Source of the DNA: Parabacteroides faecis | GTDB lineage: Bacteria; Bacteroidota; Bacteroidia; Bacteroidales; Tannerellaceae | Direction: 5' to 3' | Assembly: GCF_014647375.1 (NCBI RefSeq) | Contig: NZ_BMPB01000011.1 | Span: 1 to 64,000 of the forward strand | Length of the DNA stretch: 64,000 bases | Shown here: one piece after another, positions 9,285-20,028 of the stretch | Numbering within the stretch: position 1 is the first letter of the stretch | Layout of the letters: each line of letters begins with the position of its first letter | Program-made: the position numbers and the translations under genes | Notes under the pieces: model-generated | Database searches by the model: none | Seen by the model: only the letters and a program-made list of their open reading frames with translations | What the model was told of the DNA's origin: nothing

Positions 9285-10538
9285 ATGAATAATGAGAAAA
9301 TACTTTTCTTACTTGGAAAAATCGATTATTTGATTCTTGTTTTGGGGTTATTTTTGATAGTCGTATTAGGATATAGGAATCAATTAATTTCATTCGGAGT
9401 TCCATTAGTAGTGTCTGCATACTTTATAGGAAAAAACTTATTAGTTTTGAAGGATTTAAAAGTCCTTATTCCTCTTAGTTTACTATTGGTAATAGGAACG
9501 CGAATAGGAAAAGGTTATTTTCTGATCAATATATTGCGTGATTATGCTTATTTTTTATCTCCAATTACAGCTTTTATTATGGGGTATTTCATGCAAAAAT
9601 ATATGTCTTTAAGTAAATTCATGTTATTGATTGTTTTTTTTGGAACATTATATTCCTTGATTTACTTTTTGCAAATTACATTTATTTTTGATACTCTGTT
9701 TGTCGCGGATGCTGAGGATACTAGATATTCAGTCGGTACAGGGCTTCCTGCTCCTATTTTGGCTTTGGTTTTTATTGTTTTGGGTAAAAAGTATTTGAAA
9801 GAATTTAAAATAAGTTCATTGTATTGGTTTCTTTTTGTTTTAGTCAATCTATTAGCTTTTTACTATTTTGCTTCACGTGTTTATTATTTGACATTGTTAT
9901 TATATTTTATCCCGCTACTTTATAATTGGCTTATCCGAAAATATAAAAAGATTGGTGTTTATATGTTTGGAATGGTCATAATGATTATAGTCACAGTTAT
10001 AGTAATATTGTTGAGTGGGGATAATTTCCTGGCTGAAAAAATGCGTAATTCTTTGACAGAAATGTTTATCCAGTCATTTGATGATTACGATTCTGTGATT
10101 CATAATTGGCGTGCATATGAACTGTTTGAAGCTATTAAAGCTTTTATGAATGGAGGTTTATTGGATAAGTTTTTGGGTTATGGTTTTGGTAAAACCATTT
10201 ATTTGGAATTTGAACTGATTATGCCGTTATTAACGATAAGTGAAATCCCTATTTTTCATAATGGATTTGCTTATCTACTTATCAAAACAGGGCTATTGGG
10301 ACTCGTATTAGAATTATTTTTTAGCGCGTTTTTATTTTATAAGGGATATATCTATTCAAAAGGTAGAGATGATCTGAAATTTCAATTTTATATCTTAGTT
10401 TCTTCTATATTATCTTTTAATTTTTCATTATTAGTAGTGAATGGCTTTTTCTCTGGAGAATCTTGTTGTTTATTGATATTGAGTGGCTTTATTTATTCTT
10501 TGTTAAAAGATGAAAATCAGAAGGAGATGTTGCTATGA
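9285..10538 (+). CDS. O-antigen/capsule polymerase-like membrane protein (Wzy)
   Basis: About 417 aa with ten or more hydrophobic helices and a large extracytoplasmic loop near residues 255-340 (HNWRAYELFEAIKAF...FLGYGFGKTIY, then FHNGFAYLLIKTGLLGL), the pattern of Wzy/WaaL-type polymerases. Sequence identity in this class is low, so the assignment rests on topology and locus. An AAGGAG lies 8 bases before the ATG at 9285; a GTG directly precedes it. It overlaps the next gene by 4 bp (ATGA). Confidence 0.72.
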   Translation: MNNEKILFLLGKIDYLILVLGLFLIVVLGYRNQLISFGVPLVVSAYFIGKNLLVLKDLKVLIPLSLLLVIGTRIGKGYFLINILRDYAYFLSPITAFIMGYFMQKYMSLSKFMLLIVFFGTLYSLIYFLQITFIFDTLFVADAEDTRYSVGTGLPAPILALVFIVLGKKYLKEFKISSLYWFLFVLVNLLAFYYFASRVYYLTLLLYFIPLLYNWLIRKYKKIGVYMFGMVIMIIVTVIVILLSGDNFLAEKMRNSLTEMFIQSFDDYDSVIHNWRAYELFEAIKAFMNGGLLDKFLGYGFGKTIYLEFELIMPLLTISEIPIFHNGFAYLLIKTGLLGLVLELFFSAFLFYKGYIYSKGRDDLKFQFYILVSSILSFNFSLLVVNGFFSGESCCLLILSGFIYSLLKDENQKEMLL

Positions 10539-11287
10539 AAAAAATCAGTATAATTATAGCTACTTTTAATGCAGCAGAGACCCTGAGTGATTGTCTTGAT
10601 GGTATACGTGTACAAAAGAAACATGATATCGAATTGTTGATTATAGATGGAGGATCGTCCGATTCAACAGGAGAAATAGTATCTCGAAATAAGGATATTG
10701 TGGATTTTTATATTAGTGAACCTGATAAAGGACTTTACCACGCATGGAATAAAGGTATTTGTAAAGCACGTGGTGAATGGATTTTGTTCTTAGGTGCAGA
10801 TGATTTTTTGTTGCCTTCTACGTTAGATAGATATAGATCTTTCCTTGATGAAAATGTATTTATATGTGAATATATATCAGCCCGAGCTTATTATGTGGAT
10901 GAGAATGACAAGCTTATTAAAATAATAGGAGAAAAATGGAATTGGAATGCTTTTAAGAACCGCATGACAGTTTCTCATGTAGCTTCTTTACATAAAAGAT
11001 CTTTATTTGATGAAATAGGACTTTTTAATCTGGATTTTAAAATATGTGCAGATTATGAATTTTTAATGAGAAAAGAAGATCAGTTGAAAGCTCTTTTTAT
11101 AGATGAAGTTGTAGTTAAAATGAAATCAGGAGGGGTTAGTTTAAGTAAAAAAGCAGTGAGGGAGACTTGTATAATAGTAAATATGCATACTAAAAAGAAA
11201 TACTTGAATAGATGTATTTTTGCTTTGGAAAAGTATATAAGTTATTATCTGTTTTTGTTAAGAATAAAAGTAAAAAGGTTTATTTGA
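10535..11287 (+). CDS. Family 2 glycosyltransferase
   Basis: 250 aa with a GT-A fold. The N-terminus ISIIIATFNAAETLSDCLDG, the acceptor-side motif IIDGGSSDSTGEI, EPDKGLYHAWNKGI and the DXD-like GADDF are all present. Proteins of this WcaA-like subgroup add sugars to undecaprenyl-linked intermediates at the cytoplasmic membrane. Start overlaps the polymerase stop by 4 bp, so the two are translationally coupled. Confidence 0.9.
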   Translation: MKKISIIIATFNAAETLSDCLDGIRVQKKHDIELLIIDGGSSDSTGEIVSRNKDIVDFYISEPDKGLYHAWNKGICKARGEWILFLGADDFLLPSTLDRYRSFLDENVFICEYISARAYYVDENDKLIKIIGEKWNWNAFKNRMTVSHVASLHKRSLFDEIGLFNLDFKICADYEFLMRKEDQLKALFIDEVVVKMKSGGVSLSKKAVRETCIIVNMHTKKKYLNRCIFALEKYISYYLFLLRIKVKRFI

Positions 11288-11288
11288 T

Positions 11289-11984
11289 ATGCAGATTATT
11301 AGTTGGTTTGAGAAATTAATGAGAATGCGAAATCCTCATTTTTCGTTATCTAAGAACATAACGAACTATACGTTGATGCTGTTTATCTTGCATTTATTTT
11401 TCTGCAAAGTCAGAGGTTCTATTATCTCATTATTAGGAGGTAAGATAGTATGGAGTCTGTTTTTGGAAAAAAATGTTTCTTTATATTATTTGAGAAATAT
11501 GAAAATCGGAAAAATGGTATTAATAGAAAAAGGTTCAATAATATCTGCAATGCATCCTGGTTCTCTTTGTATTGGTGACAGTGTTAAAATATCAGCTTAT
11601 TCAACCATTCATGTGTCTAAAAATTTGCAGGATATTACAGGCCATATCAAAATTGGAAATGAAGTGGGGATTGGTGAATTTGCTAATTTAGGTGGAGCAG
11701 GAGGTTTGGAAATAGGTCATAATTGTATTATTGGAGCTTATTTCTCTTGTCATCCAGAGAATCATAACTTTGAAAATCATGATAAGTTGATTAAACATCA
11801 AGGTGTTTCGCGTAAAGGTATTGTAATTGGTGATAATTGTTGGATAGGTGCAAAAGTAACGATACTGGATGGTGTTAGAATTGGTAATTCTTGTGTAATA
11901 GCAGCTGGTGCTGTGGTAAAAGGTGAGTTTCCGGATCATTGTGTCATTGCTGGGGTTCCTGCTAGAGTAATTCGTAAATATTGA
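11289..11984 (+). CDS. Left-handed beta-helix O-acyltransferase
   Basis: 231 aa. The C-terminal ~130 residues show hexapeptide-repeat periodicity (IGNEVGIGEFANLGG, IGDNCWIGAKVTILDGVRIG, VIAAGAVVKGEFPDHCVIAG) and end VPARVIRKY, typical of WcaF/Vat-type acetyltransferases. The N-terminal part is less conserved. Likely acetylates a sugar of the repeat unit using acetyl-CoA. Almost abuts its neighbours in the plus operon. Confidence 0.88.
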   Translation: MQIISWFEKLMRMRNPHFSLSKNITNYTLMLFILHLFFCKVRGSIISLLGGKIVWSLFLEKNVSLYYLRNMKIGKMVLIEKGSIISAMHPGSLCIGDSVKISAYSTIHVSKNLQDITGHIKIGNEVGIGEFANLGGAGGLEIGHNCIIGAYFSCHPENHNFENHDKLIKHQGVSRKGIVIGDNCWIGAKVTILDGVRIGNSCVIAAGAVVKGEFPDHCVIAGVPARVIRKY

Positions 11985-11992
11985 GTTGGAAA

Positions 11993-13060
11993 ATGAAAAA
12001 AATAGTATGTTTCCATTTATATAATGACTATAGTGGTAGTCCTAAAGTTTTTTCTATGATCATTCGTGGACTACTTTCGAAAGGATATCAGATAGAACTT
12101 TATACCTCTAGGACAGAAGGCTTTCTTACCGATATAGACGGCGTTACTTACCATACTTTTAGTTATAAATGGACAAAAAGTAAGGTTATGACTCTCTTTA
12201 GAATGTTTTATGCTCAGTTGTATATTTTTATATCGTCGCTGAAATATAAACAGAAAAAAGATACATTGTTTTATATTAATACAATATGTCCTGTAGGAGC
12301 GGCATTTTCTGCTCTATTAAACCATATACCGGTCTTATACCATGTTCATGAAAAGTATGTTAATCCAAACGCTTTACATCTTTTTTATGAAAAGACTTGG
12401 AAGATATGTGCAACGAGAACAATTTTCGTATCTAAATATCTTCAAAAACAGTACGATAAAAAAAATATGGAGTCTGTGGTTGTGTATAACACTTTGTCAG
12501 AAGAATTTTTGAGTCATATAGAAATAAAAAATAAAAGGAGCAGACCCTATAATATTCTGATGATTTCTTCATTGAAAATATATAAAGGGGTGGATGTTTT
12601 AGTGGAATTAGCCAAGCGGTTACCGCAATATAATTTTTCTTTAGTTTTAAATAGTTCACAAAGCGAAATCACATCTTTTTTTTCTGGTATCTCCTCAAAT
12701 TTGAAAATATACCCAGCGCAACCAACTGTATATAAATTTTTGCATGAAGCTGATTTGGTTTTAAATTTATCCAATCCTTCATTATGGGTTGAAACTTTCG
12801 GTTTAACGTTATTAGAAGCAATGGCTTACCAACTTCCGGTTATTTGTCCACCTGTTGGAGGACCTATTGAACTTGTAAAGAATGACGAAAATGGTTTTTG
12901 TATCGATTCTAGAAATATGGATGAATTGATAGAGAAAATTATTTATATTTTGGAATCAGGGAATTATGAAAGATTATCTAAAAACGCAAAAGCCCAATCC
13001 TTATTATTTGATTATGGGAATATGATTGATGAAATAGAAAATCAAATTAAAAGAGTCTAA
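11993..13060 (+). CDS. Family 4 glycosyltransferase
   Basis: About 355 aa, GT-B fold. The C-terminal domain has ILMISSLKIYKGVDVLVELAKRL and the donor-binding motif ETFGLTLLEAMAYQLPVIC followed by GGPIELV. The N-terminal domain starts MKKIVCFHLYNDYSGSP, a typical acceptor-side Rossmann start. ATG 11993 is preferred; the TTG 12 bases upstream overlaps the previous stop codon. Sugar specificity cannot be read from sequence. Confidence 0.88.
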   Translation: MKKIVCFHLYNDYSGSPKVFSMIIRGLLSKGYQIELYTSRTEGFLTDIDGVTYHTFSYKWTKSKVMTLFRMFYAQLYIFISSLKYKQKKDTLFYINTICPVGAAFSALLNHIPVLYHVHEKYVNPNALHLFYEKTWKICATRTIFVSKYLQKQYDKKNMESVVVYNTLSEEFLSHIEIKNKRSRPYNILMISSLKIYKGVDVLVELAKRLPQYNFSLVLNSSQSEITSFFSGISSNLKIYPAQPTVYKFLHEADLVLNLSNPSLWVETFGLTLLEAMAYQLPVICPPVGGPIELVKNDENGFCIDSRNMDELIEKIIYILESGNYERLSKNAKAQSLLFDYGNMIDEIENQIKRV

Positions 13061-13061
13061 C

Positions 13062-14174
13062 ATGAAAATTGCTATTTTAGGGACAAGAGGAATACCTAAT
13101 AATTATGGAGGGTTTGAACAATTCGCGGAATATCTTTCTGTTTTATTAGTAAAAAAGAATCATAAAGTAACAGTCTATAGTCCTCATTTTCATCCGTATA
13201 AGAAAAAAGAATATAAGAGTGTGCATATTAAATATATCTATAGTCCTGAAAAGTATATAGGAGCATCTGCAAATTTTGTGTATGATTTCTTATGTCTGCG
13301 TGATGCTCTAAAAGAAGATTATGATATTATTCTGGAATGTGGATATCATAGTAATGCTCCTTCTTATTATTTAATGCGGGGAAGAAAAAGACCTGTTTTG
13401 ATAACTAATATGGATGGTTTAGAATGGAAAAGGAGCAAATGGAATATTATCACTCGATGGCTAATAAAAAAATTAGAAAAATTAGCGGTCAAGAAATCAC
13501 ATTATTTAATATCTGATAATACTGGTATTCAACAGTACTATTTGAATGAATTTGGTGTTAATTCTTATTATATTGCTTATGGAGCGAATCCGGTTTATGC
13601 TTTTAACGAAAATATTTTATTGTCTTATTCTCTATCAAAAGAGAATTATTATGTACTGATAGCCCGTTTGGAACCGGAAAATAATATTGAAATGATATTG
13701 GATGGTTTTATATTGTCAAAATCAAGTTTACCTTTTGTCGTCATAGGAAATCATTTAACAAAATATGGTGTCTATCTTAAAAAGAAATATCAAGGATTTA
13801 ATATTCATTTTATTGGGGGGATTTATAATAAAGATATTTTGGATAGTTTACGATATTATTCTAAAGCATATTTTCATGGGCATTCTGTAGGTGGGACTAA
13901 TCCTTCCTTGTTAGAGGCTATGGCAAGCCAAGCATTGATTGTTGCTCATTCGAATGATTTTAACCGGGCTGTACTGAAAAATAATGCTTTTTTCTTTTCT
14001 TTAGATCGTGATGTGGCTCATGTTATTAATAGTTTAGATAATATGATGAATGATGAGATTGCTATGAAGAAAAAAAATAATTGCGAATTAATAATAAAGG
14101 AGTATTCATGGTCTGTAATAACAAATCAGTATGAAAAATTATTTGAAAACATTTTAAAAGATTCTTTATTCTAA
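13062..14174 (+). CDS. DUF1972-type glycosyltransferase
   Basis: 370 aa. The N-terminal KIAILGTRGIPNNYGGFEQF is the DUF1972 signature seen in Cps2T/WsaF-like rhamnosyl- and related transferases, followed by a GT1/GT4 domain (YVLIARLEPENNIEMILDGF and GGTNPSLLEAMASQALIVAH). It is the last gene of the plus-strand capsule half. Its end overlaps by 4 bp with the end of the convergent gene on the other strand, so no terminator separates the halves. Rhamnosyl transfer is a family-based guess. Confidence 0.85.
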   Translation: MKIAILGTRGIPNNYGGFEQFAEYLSVLLVKKNHKVTVYSPHFHPYKKKEYKSVHIKYIYSPEKYIGASANFVYDFLCLRDALKEDYDIILECGYHSNAPSYYLMRGRKRPVLITNMDGLEWKRSKWNIITRWLIKKLEKLAVKKSHYLISDNTGIQQYYLNEFGVNSYYIAYGANPVYAFNENILLSYSLSKENYYVLIARLEPENNIEMILDGFILSKSSLPFVVIGNHLTKYGVYLKKKYQGFNIHFIGGIYNKDILDSLRYYSKAYFHGHSVGGTNPSLLEAMASQALIVAHSNDFNRAVLKNNAFFFSLDRDVAHVINSLDNMMNDEIAMKKKNNCELIIKEYSWSVITNQYEKLFENILKDSLF

Positions 14175-15298
14175 GAGATTGATTGATAAAAAGATAATAG
14201 AATATCTATATTTCTTTTTTCTTCAGTTTCCTTGGATGTTAAGTAACTATATATATATTTATTCCTGTAGTTATTGTCTATTTTTGATATTTCGATTGAT
14301 TGAAAATTGCAGGAATCAATATTATACACTTTTTTGCCAAGTATATTGGCTAATACTTTTATCCGTTTTGCTAAAATTGGGGCTGAATTATAGTCGTCAG
14401 TAGTGATAAATACCGGCGACTTGTCCCCTAAGACAACATATGAAATTGCATTGCTGGCATGAAGAATTACAATTTGTGATAAGTATATGAGTTCATTTGT
14501 CTTATATTTAATGATTGTTCTTCCATTAAATTCATCTCCTTTATATTCGGATTTTGGATGGGCTGCTATTACAACAGGAATCTGATATTTTTCTTCCAAG
14601 AATGAGAAGAATTTATTTATGCTTTTATGATATTCCTTGCCATCGTTTTCTTTTATTTTATAGACATGTTTTAGATCAGGATGATAAGGGAAATATGTAT
14701 CAACGAATACTATATATTGTTTTTTTTGAATATCATTAGTGTTGTTTTTTTCTAGATTCTTGAAATCTTCATAATCTGGATGATTTATTTTGTCTGTGTG
14801 AGAAATGATTTCAGAAGATGTGAAAAGTCTCTGAAAAGATTGTATATTGTAATACTTCTTATATATTCTATAAAGAATCCTGTTAGTAAAATTAGATATG
14901 GATGTAAAGAAATTTTTAGTGAATAGTTTTCGTATTTTTTCTTGTAAAGGAATAGGTAAAACACTATTACCGTACATGTCTATACATATAGTGTAACAGT
15001 TATATCTGTTTAATAACCGGAAAAATTGTCTATTTTTCCAATATTCGTTGACTTCAATAATAAATATATATTGTGAGACATCAATACTTTTCAATTGATT
15101 CTCTATCATTTTCAATGTGTTAAATTTTTTAATATAAATCTCTTGTATTTCATCATTTAAATGCATGCCTGGATAAAATACTTGTGAAGCATCCCAGTAT
15201 GAAGTTGATAATCCTTTTTCAAGATACTTGTCTATAAAAAAATTAGATTTATTTTTTTTTGTCAAAGGCTCATGTCCAATAATAATAATATTCTTCAT
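14171..15298 (-). CDS. Putative GT-B transferase with HP motif (candidate Kdn transferase)
   Basis: 375 aa, no clear named family. The C-terminal half has VVIAAHPKSEY, then HASNAISYVVLGDKSPVFIT. This resembles the HP and Ser motifs of bacterial sialyl- and polysialyltransferases and of CDP-glycerol-type polymer transferases. The N-terminal half resembles a Rossmann acceptor domain (NIIIIGHEPLTKKNK). As last gene of an operon that makes an activated nonulosonate, it is a reasonable candidate for the transferase that uses it. It could also be an unrelated capsule enzyme. Confidence 0.5.
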   Translation of the reverse strand: MKNIIIIGHEPLTKKNKSNFFIDKYLEKGLSTSYWDASQVFYPGMHLNDEIQEIYIKKFNTLKMIENQLKSIDVSQYIFIIEVNEYWKNRQFFRLLNRYNCYTICIDMYGNSVLPIPLQEKIRKLFTKNFFTSISNFTNRILYRIYKKYYNIQSFQRLFTSSEIISHTDKINHPDYEDFKNLEKNNTNDIQKKQYIVFVDTYFPYHPDLKHVYKIKENDGKEYHKSINKFFSFLEEKYQIPVVIAAHPKSEYKGDEFNGRTIIKYKTNELIYLSQIVILHASNAISYVVLGDKSPVFITTDDYNSAPILAKRIKVLANILGKKVYNIDSCNFQSIEISKIDNNYRNKYIYSYLTSKETEEKRNIDILLSFYQSIS

Positions 15299-15299
15299 A

Positions 15300-16568
15300 T
15301 TATAATTTTATTTCTGAGTTAGATTTGTTTATTATTTTGCGACTACAAATGTATACAAAAAAAGTGGTACAAATAGAAATAAATAAAGATATATATGCAG
15401 TCCATATCATACCGTACCTTGTTAAACATAAAGACAATATACCCTGTATAAAAGACAGAGAAAATGTGATGTACATCAACAAACGAGTCTTCTTATAAAA
15501 GAATAAGTAATTTACGTACAATAAATAGATACATTGAAAAAAAGCAGATAAGCATAGGGGAGGTAATAAATAGATTGCATCTTTATATTTAGGTAAAAAA
15601 ATCGGGATGAAAAGGCTTACAGTAATGAACGTAACAATGGATAGGCCCAGGAAGAATAAAAACATAAGATGTTCTTGTTTACGAAGCGTTATTTGAACTT
15701 TTTCATTATTGTTTGATAGCTGCTTATATATAAAAACAGAGTTTGTTGCATTGAAAGCATTTCCTACAATACTTATTATGTTGGCAAAGTTCATGGCGAA
15801 ACTAAAGATCCCAACTTCTGTGGCTGTAAAAAAGTAATTGATAATGTTCCTGTCTAATCCCTGTCTAAACCAAAAGGATATATTGTGAGGAATGAGTGGG
15901 ATGCCGAATTTTAAAGTGTCAATAATGATCTTTTTTTCAGGTATTTTGATAGTCAAATATCCTCTTTTAATCATTATAATAATACTTAGAATGAAAAAAA
16001 TAGATACTACTAACATTTGTGCATAAACTCTACCTAACCATCCCTGGTGAAATATAATTATTAATAATAAAGATAATCCAAAGTTTAAAATAACAGATGA
16101 CAGACTATAAAAACCATAAGCTATTGTTTTTTCTTCAATTCTCCAAATTTCCAGATTAATTGATGTATATAACTGCATATAGCATATAAGTAGTGCAATA
16201 AATTGATATTGGGTAGATATTCCAACCCATTTTTCTACAGATTGATTAAATATGAGTAATATGAAACTGATAAGGACTAATGTGGAAGTTGAGGTAAACA
16301 ATACAGTATTAATAACCTGTCTAAATTCTTTTTGCGTTTTTTTAAAAAAAGAGACAGGGATATATCCTATTGTACTGAGTGAAATAAAAATACTCAGTAA
16401 TGATATTAATATGTTAAATAAATTTAATTGGCCATATTCGTTAGGAGTGATATAGTTTGCAAGGATGATTAGTAATAAAAAACTTATTCCATTATTGGCA
16501 AAAGAGAATATCGTAAATAAAGTTCCTCTTTTTAATGACGAATTATGTAATAATGATTGAATGTTCAT
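15300..16568 (-). CDS. Wzx-type polysaccharide flippase (MOP superfamily)
   Basis: 422 aa with about 12-14 predicted transmembrane helices spread over the whole length. The N-terminal GTLFTIFSFANNGISFLLLIILANYITPNEYGQLN is typical of Wzx/RfbX lipid-linked oligosaccharide flippases. It should move the undecaprenyl-linked repeat unit across the inner membrane for the polymerase at 9285-10538. Located 1 bp upstream of the HP-motif transferase and 21 bp downstream of the sialidase-like gene. Confidence 0.87.
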   Translation of the reverse strand: MNIQSLLHNSSLKRGTLFTIFSFANNGISFLLLIILANYITPNEYGQLNLFNILISLLSIFISLSTIGYIPVSFFKKTQKEFRQVINTVLFTSTSTLVLISFILLIFNQSVEKWVGISTQYQFIALLICYMQLYTSINLEIWRIEEKTIAYGFYSLSSVILNFGLSLLLIIIFHQGWLGRVYAQMLVVSIFFILSIIIMIKRGYLTIKIPEKKIIIDTLKFGIPLIPHNISFWFRQGLDRNIINYFFTATEVGIFSFAMNFANIISIVGNAFNATNSVFIYKQLSNNNEKVQITLRKQEHLMFLFFLGLSIVTFITVSLFIPIFLPKYKDAIYLLPPLCLSAFFQCIYLLYVNYLFFYKKTRLLMYITFSLSFIQGILSLCLTRYGMIWTAYISLFISICTTFFVYICSRKIINKSNSEIKL

Positions 16569-16589
16569 TCTTTCTGATTTATATTTAGA

Positions 16590-17654
16590 TTATTTTTTGA
16601 AAAGAGAATAATTTAGTCGGTAAAGATTGATGGAGGTTCCTTCCTTGTAATAAGAAACAATAAAGTTTTGATCATCAAGATTTACTATATCTCCATAACC
16701 GATATCGAAACATTCGCTTTTGTCTATAATAATGGGAGCACTTGCTATTTTTCCATCTTTTAAAAGGATTATTCGAAATGAATAATAGTTGTTGTTTTTA
16801 TTAATTTCAATATCCCGATAACTCATAACTAGATAATTATTATGTGCTATAAGGGAAGGAGCGTGGCCCTTTATAGGTAACTCTTGCCAGTTTTTCCATG
16901 TCTTACCAAAATCATGACTTTCTGCTATTAGTAAGTTAAGAGGTTCAAATATATCTCTTCTGCAAACTAAATACATTTTATTTTTGTGATAGCATAAAGA
17001 TGTTTCATTCATCTGGATGTTTTTAATATTATCATTGTCCACTTGTTCATTCAATGCGCAAACGAAATCCCAGGTATATCCCATATCTGTGGACTTTATT
17101 AACCAAGTCTCGTTATTAATATTGTATAAGACAGAGTAAATTGTATTATTTATTAAGACCATATTCCCTTGAGTTGCTGTATATGATTCTGTATCTCCGG
17201 CATAGGTCATTGGAATCATCTGGGTATAAGAATCTCCGTTATTGTTGGATCTGATTAAATAAACAGAACTGGTATTATCTAATCTTCTTTCAAAAAAACG
17301 ACATATCAAATCTCCATTGGGTAGATAAAGATATTGAGGATCACGAGCATCTTTACCTTCTGAAGGTTGATAAATGGTTTGGGGAGCCGTCCAAGTCTTC
17401 CCTCGATCTTCACTTATCATTTGCATGATTTTTCCATCATAACTTGCGTGATCTGTTCCTTGTCTAAATGCCAATAGTATTCTTTTAGAATTATTAGTTG
17501 TAGTAAGTGAAGTAAAAGCAATATGCCATCCGTTATAAATTATACTTTTGGGGCTTATTTCATCCTCTTCTTCTTTTTGGCAGCCAACCAGTATTGATAG
17601 CAAAAAAAGAAGACTTAATGTTTTGTGAAATATTATAAATGGATGCATTTTCAT
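16590..17654 (-). CDS. Sialidase-fold lipoprotein with Asp-box repeats
   Basis: 354 aa with a lipoprotein signal peptide (LVGC, Cys25). Three good Asp boxes (SEDRGKTW 81-88, STDMGYTW 188-195, SHDFGKTW 246-253) and one degenerate box (SNNNGDSY 136-143) mark a six-bladed beta-propeller. Residues that could form the sialidase active site occur in the canonical order: Arg64 (AFRQG), Asp68 or 73, Glu217, Arg232/233, Arg280 and Tyr320. Glu217 and Arg232 have the 15-residue spacing known for GH33. It is encoded between the Kdn phosphatase and the flippase, so it may trim or bind nonulosonic acids at the surface. Activity is inferred, not shown. Confidence 0.72.
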   Translation of the reverse strand: MKMHPFIIFHKTLSLLFLLSILVGCQKEEEDEISPKSIIYNGWHIAFTSLTTTNNSKRILLAFRQGTDHASYDGKIMQMISEDRGKTWTAPQTIYQPSEGKDARDPQYLYLPNGDLICRFFERRLDNTSSVYLIRSNNNGDSYTQMIPMTYAGDTESYTATQGNMVLINNTIYSVLYNINNETWLIKSTDMGYTWDFVCALNEQVDNDNIKNIQMNETSLCYHKNKMYLVCRRDIFEPLNLLIAESHDFGKTWKNWQELPIKGHAPSLIAHNNYLVMSYRDIEINKNNNYYSFRIILLKDGKIASAPIIIDKSECFDIGYGDIVNLDDQNFIVSYYKEGTSINLYRLNYSLFKK

Positions 17655-17667
17655 AATATTTTGTAGT

Positions 17668-19216
<1,549 letters not shown>

Positions 19217-19217
<1 letters not shown>

Positions 19218-19960
19218 TATTTTTCATTTTTTATGATTTCATTTTGCATGGAAAGAAGCCAGTCCGGATGTTTTTCTAAAAAAAATGCTATTTCCGAAAT
19301 TGTAATATTAGCAGGATCTGTAAGACTTGTATAAATTTTTTGTATAGTTCTGAAATCTTTTTCAGTATCTATGGTCAATCTAATATCTGTTCTTCCGTTT
19401 AATTCATCAGGTCCTTGTAGCCATTTTATATTAAAATTTTCAGGATGAGTATATATGTAATTAGTAACATGTTCGTGATATAATGACTCATTTGTCATTG
19501 CTTGTATTTGTAATAAAGCTTTTAGTGTGACAAACTCTGTCCAAAATCCAAAATGTGTTTTAATAGAAGGTTTTCCGTTGATATTAAAGCTTATATAATC
19601 GGCATTTGTTCGTTTGGCTTCTTGAACTAACAAATTGATGGAGTTTTTTTCTAAAAAAGGATTATCAGAGCATATTCTGATAATTTTGTCTACACCGTAA
19701 TATTGAGCAGCCTGAACAAACCTATCTAATACATCATTTTCGCATCCTCTGAAAATATGTGTATTTTTATCTTTGAGTACTGTTTCTAATACATCGTTTT
19801 CTGAATTAGCCGGTGCTGCTATAATAATAGGTATTCCAGAAAATGAAGACAATTTCTCTACCAGTAATTCTAAGATAGATTTTTCTTTATAAAATGGTAA
19901 CAATATTTTATTCGGTAATCGAGTAGAACCAACTCGTGCTTGAATTATAAATGCAATCAT
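19217..19960 (-). CDS. SpsF-like cytidylyltransferase (candidate CMP-nonulosonate synthetase)
   Basis: 247 aa. Starts FIIQARVGSTRLPNKILLPF, the SpsF/COG1861 nucleotidyltransferase signature related to CMP-Kdo synthetase, and carries IRICSDNPFLEKNSI. It should activate the free sugar acid with CTP before transfer. It lies directly upstream of the synthase (the start and stop codons touch), so the three enzymes are produced together. The CTP requirement is from family knowledge; SpsF proteins have few biochemical tests. Confidence 0.82.
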
Positions 19961-20028
19961 AATAATCTGTATTTTATTGTTCTATCAGTGATAAAACGAA
20001 ATATATATGTTTTTGTTGTAGTAAAAAC

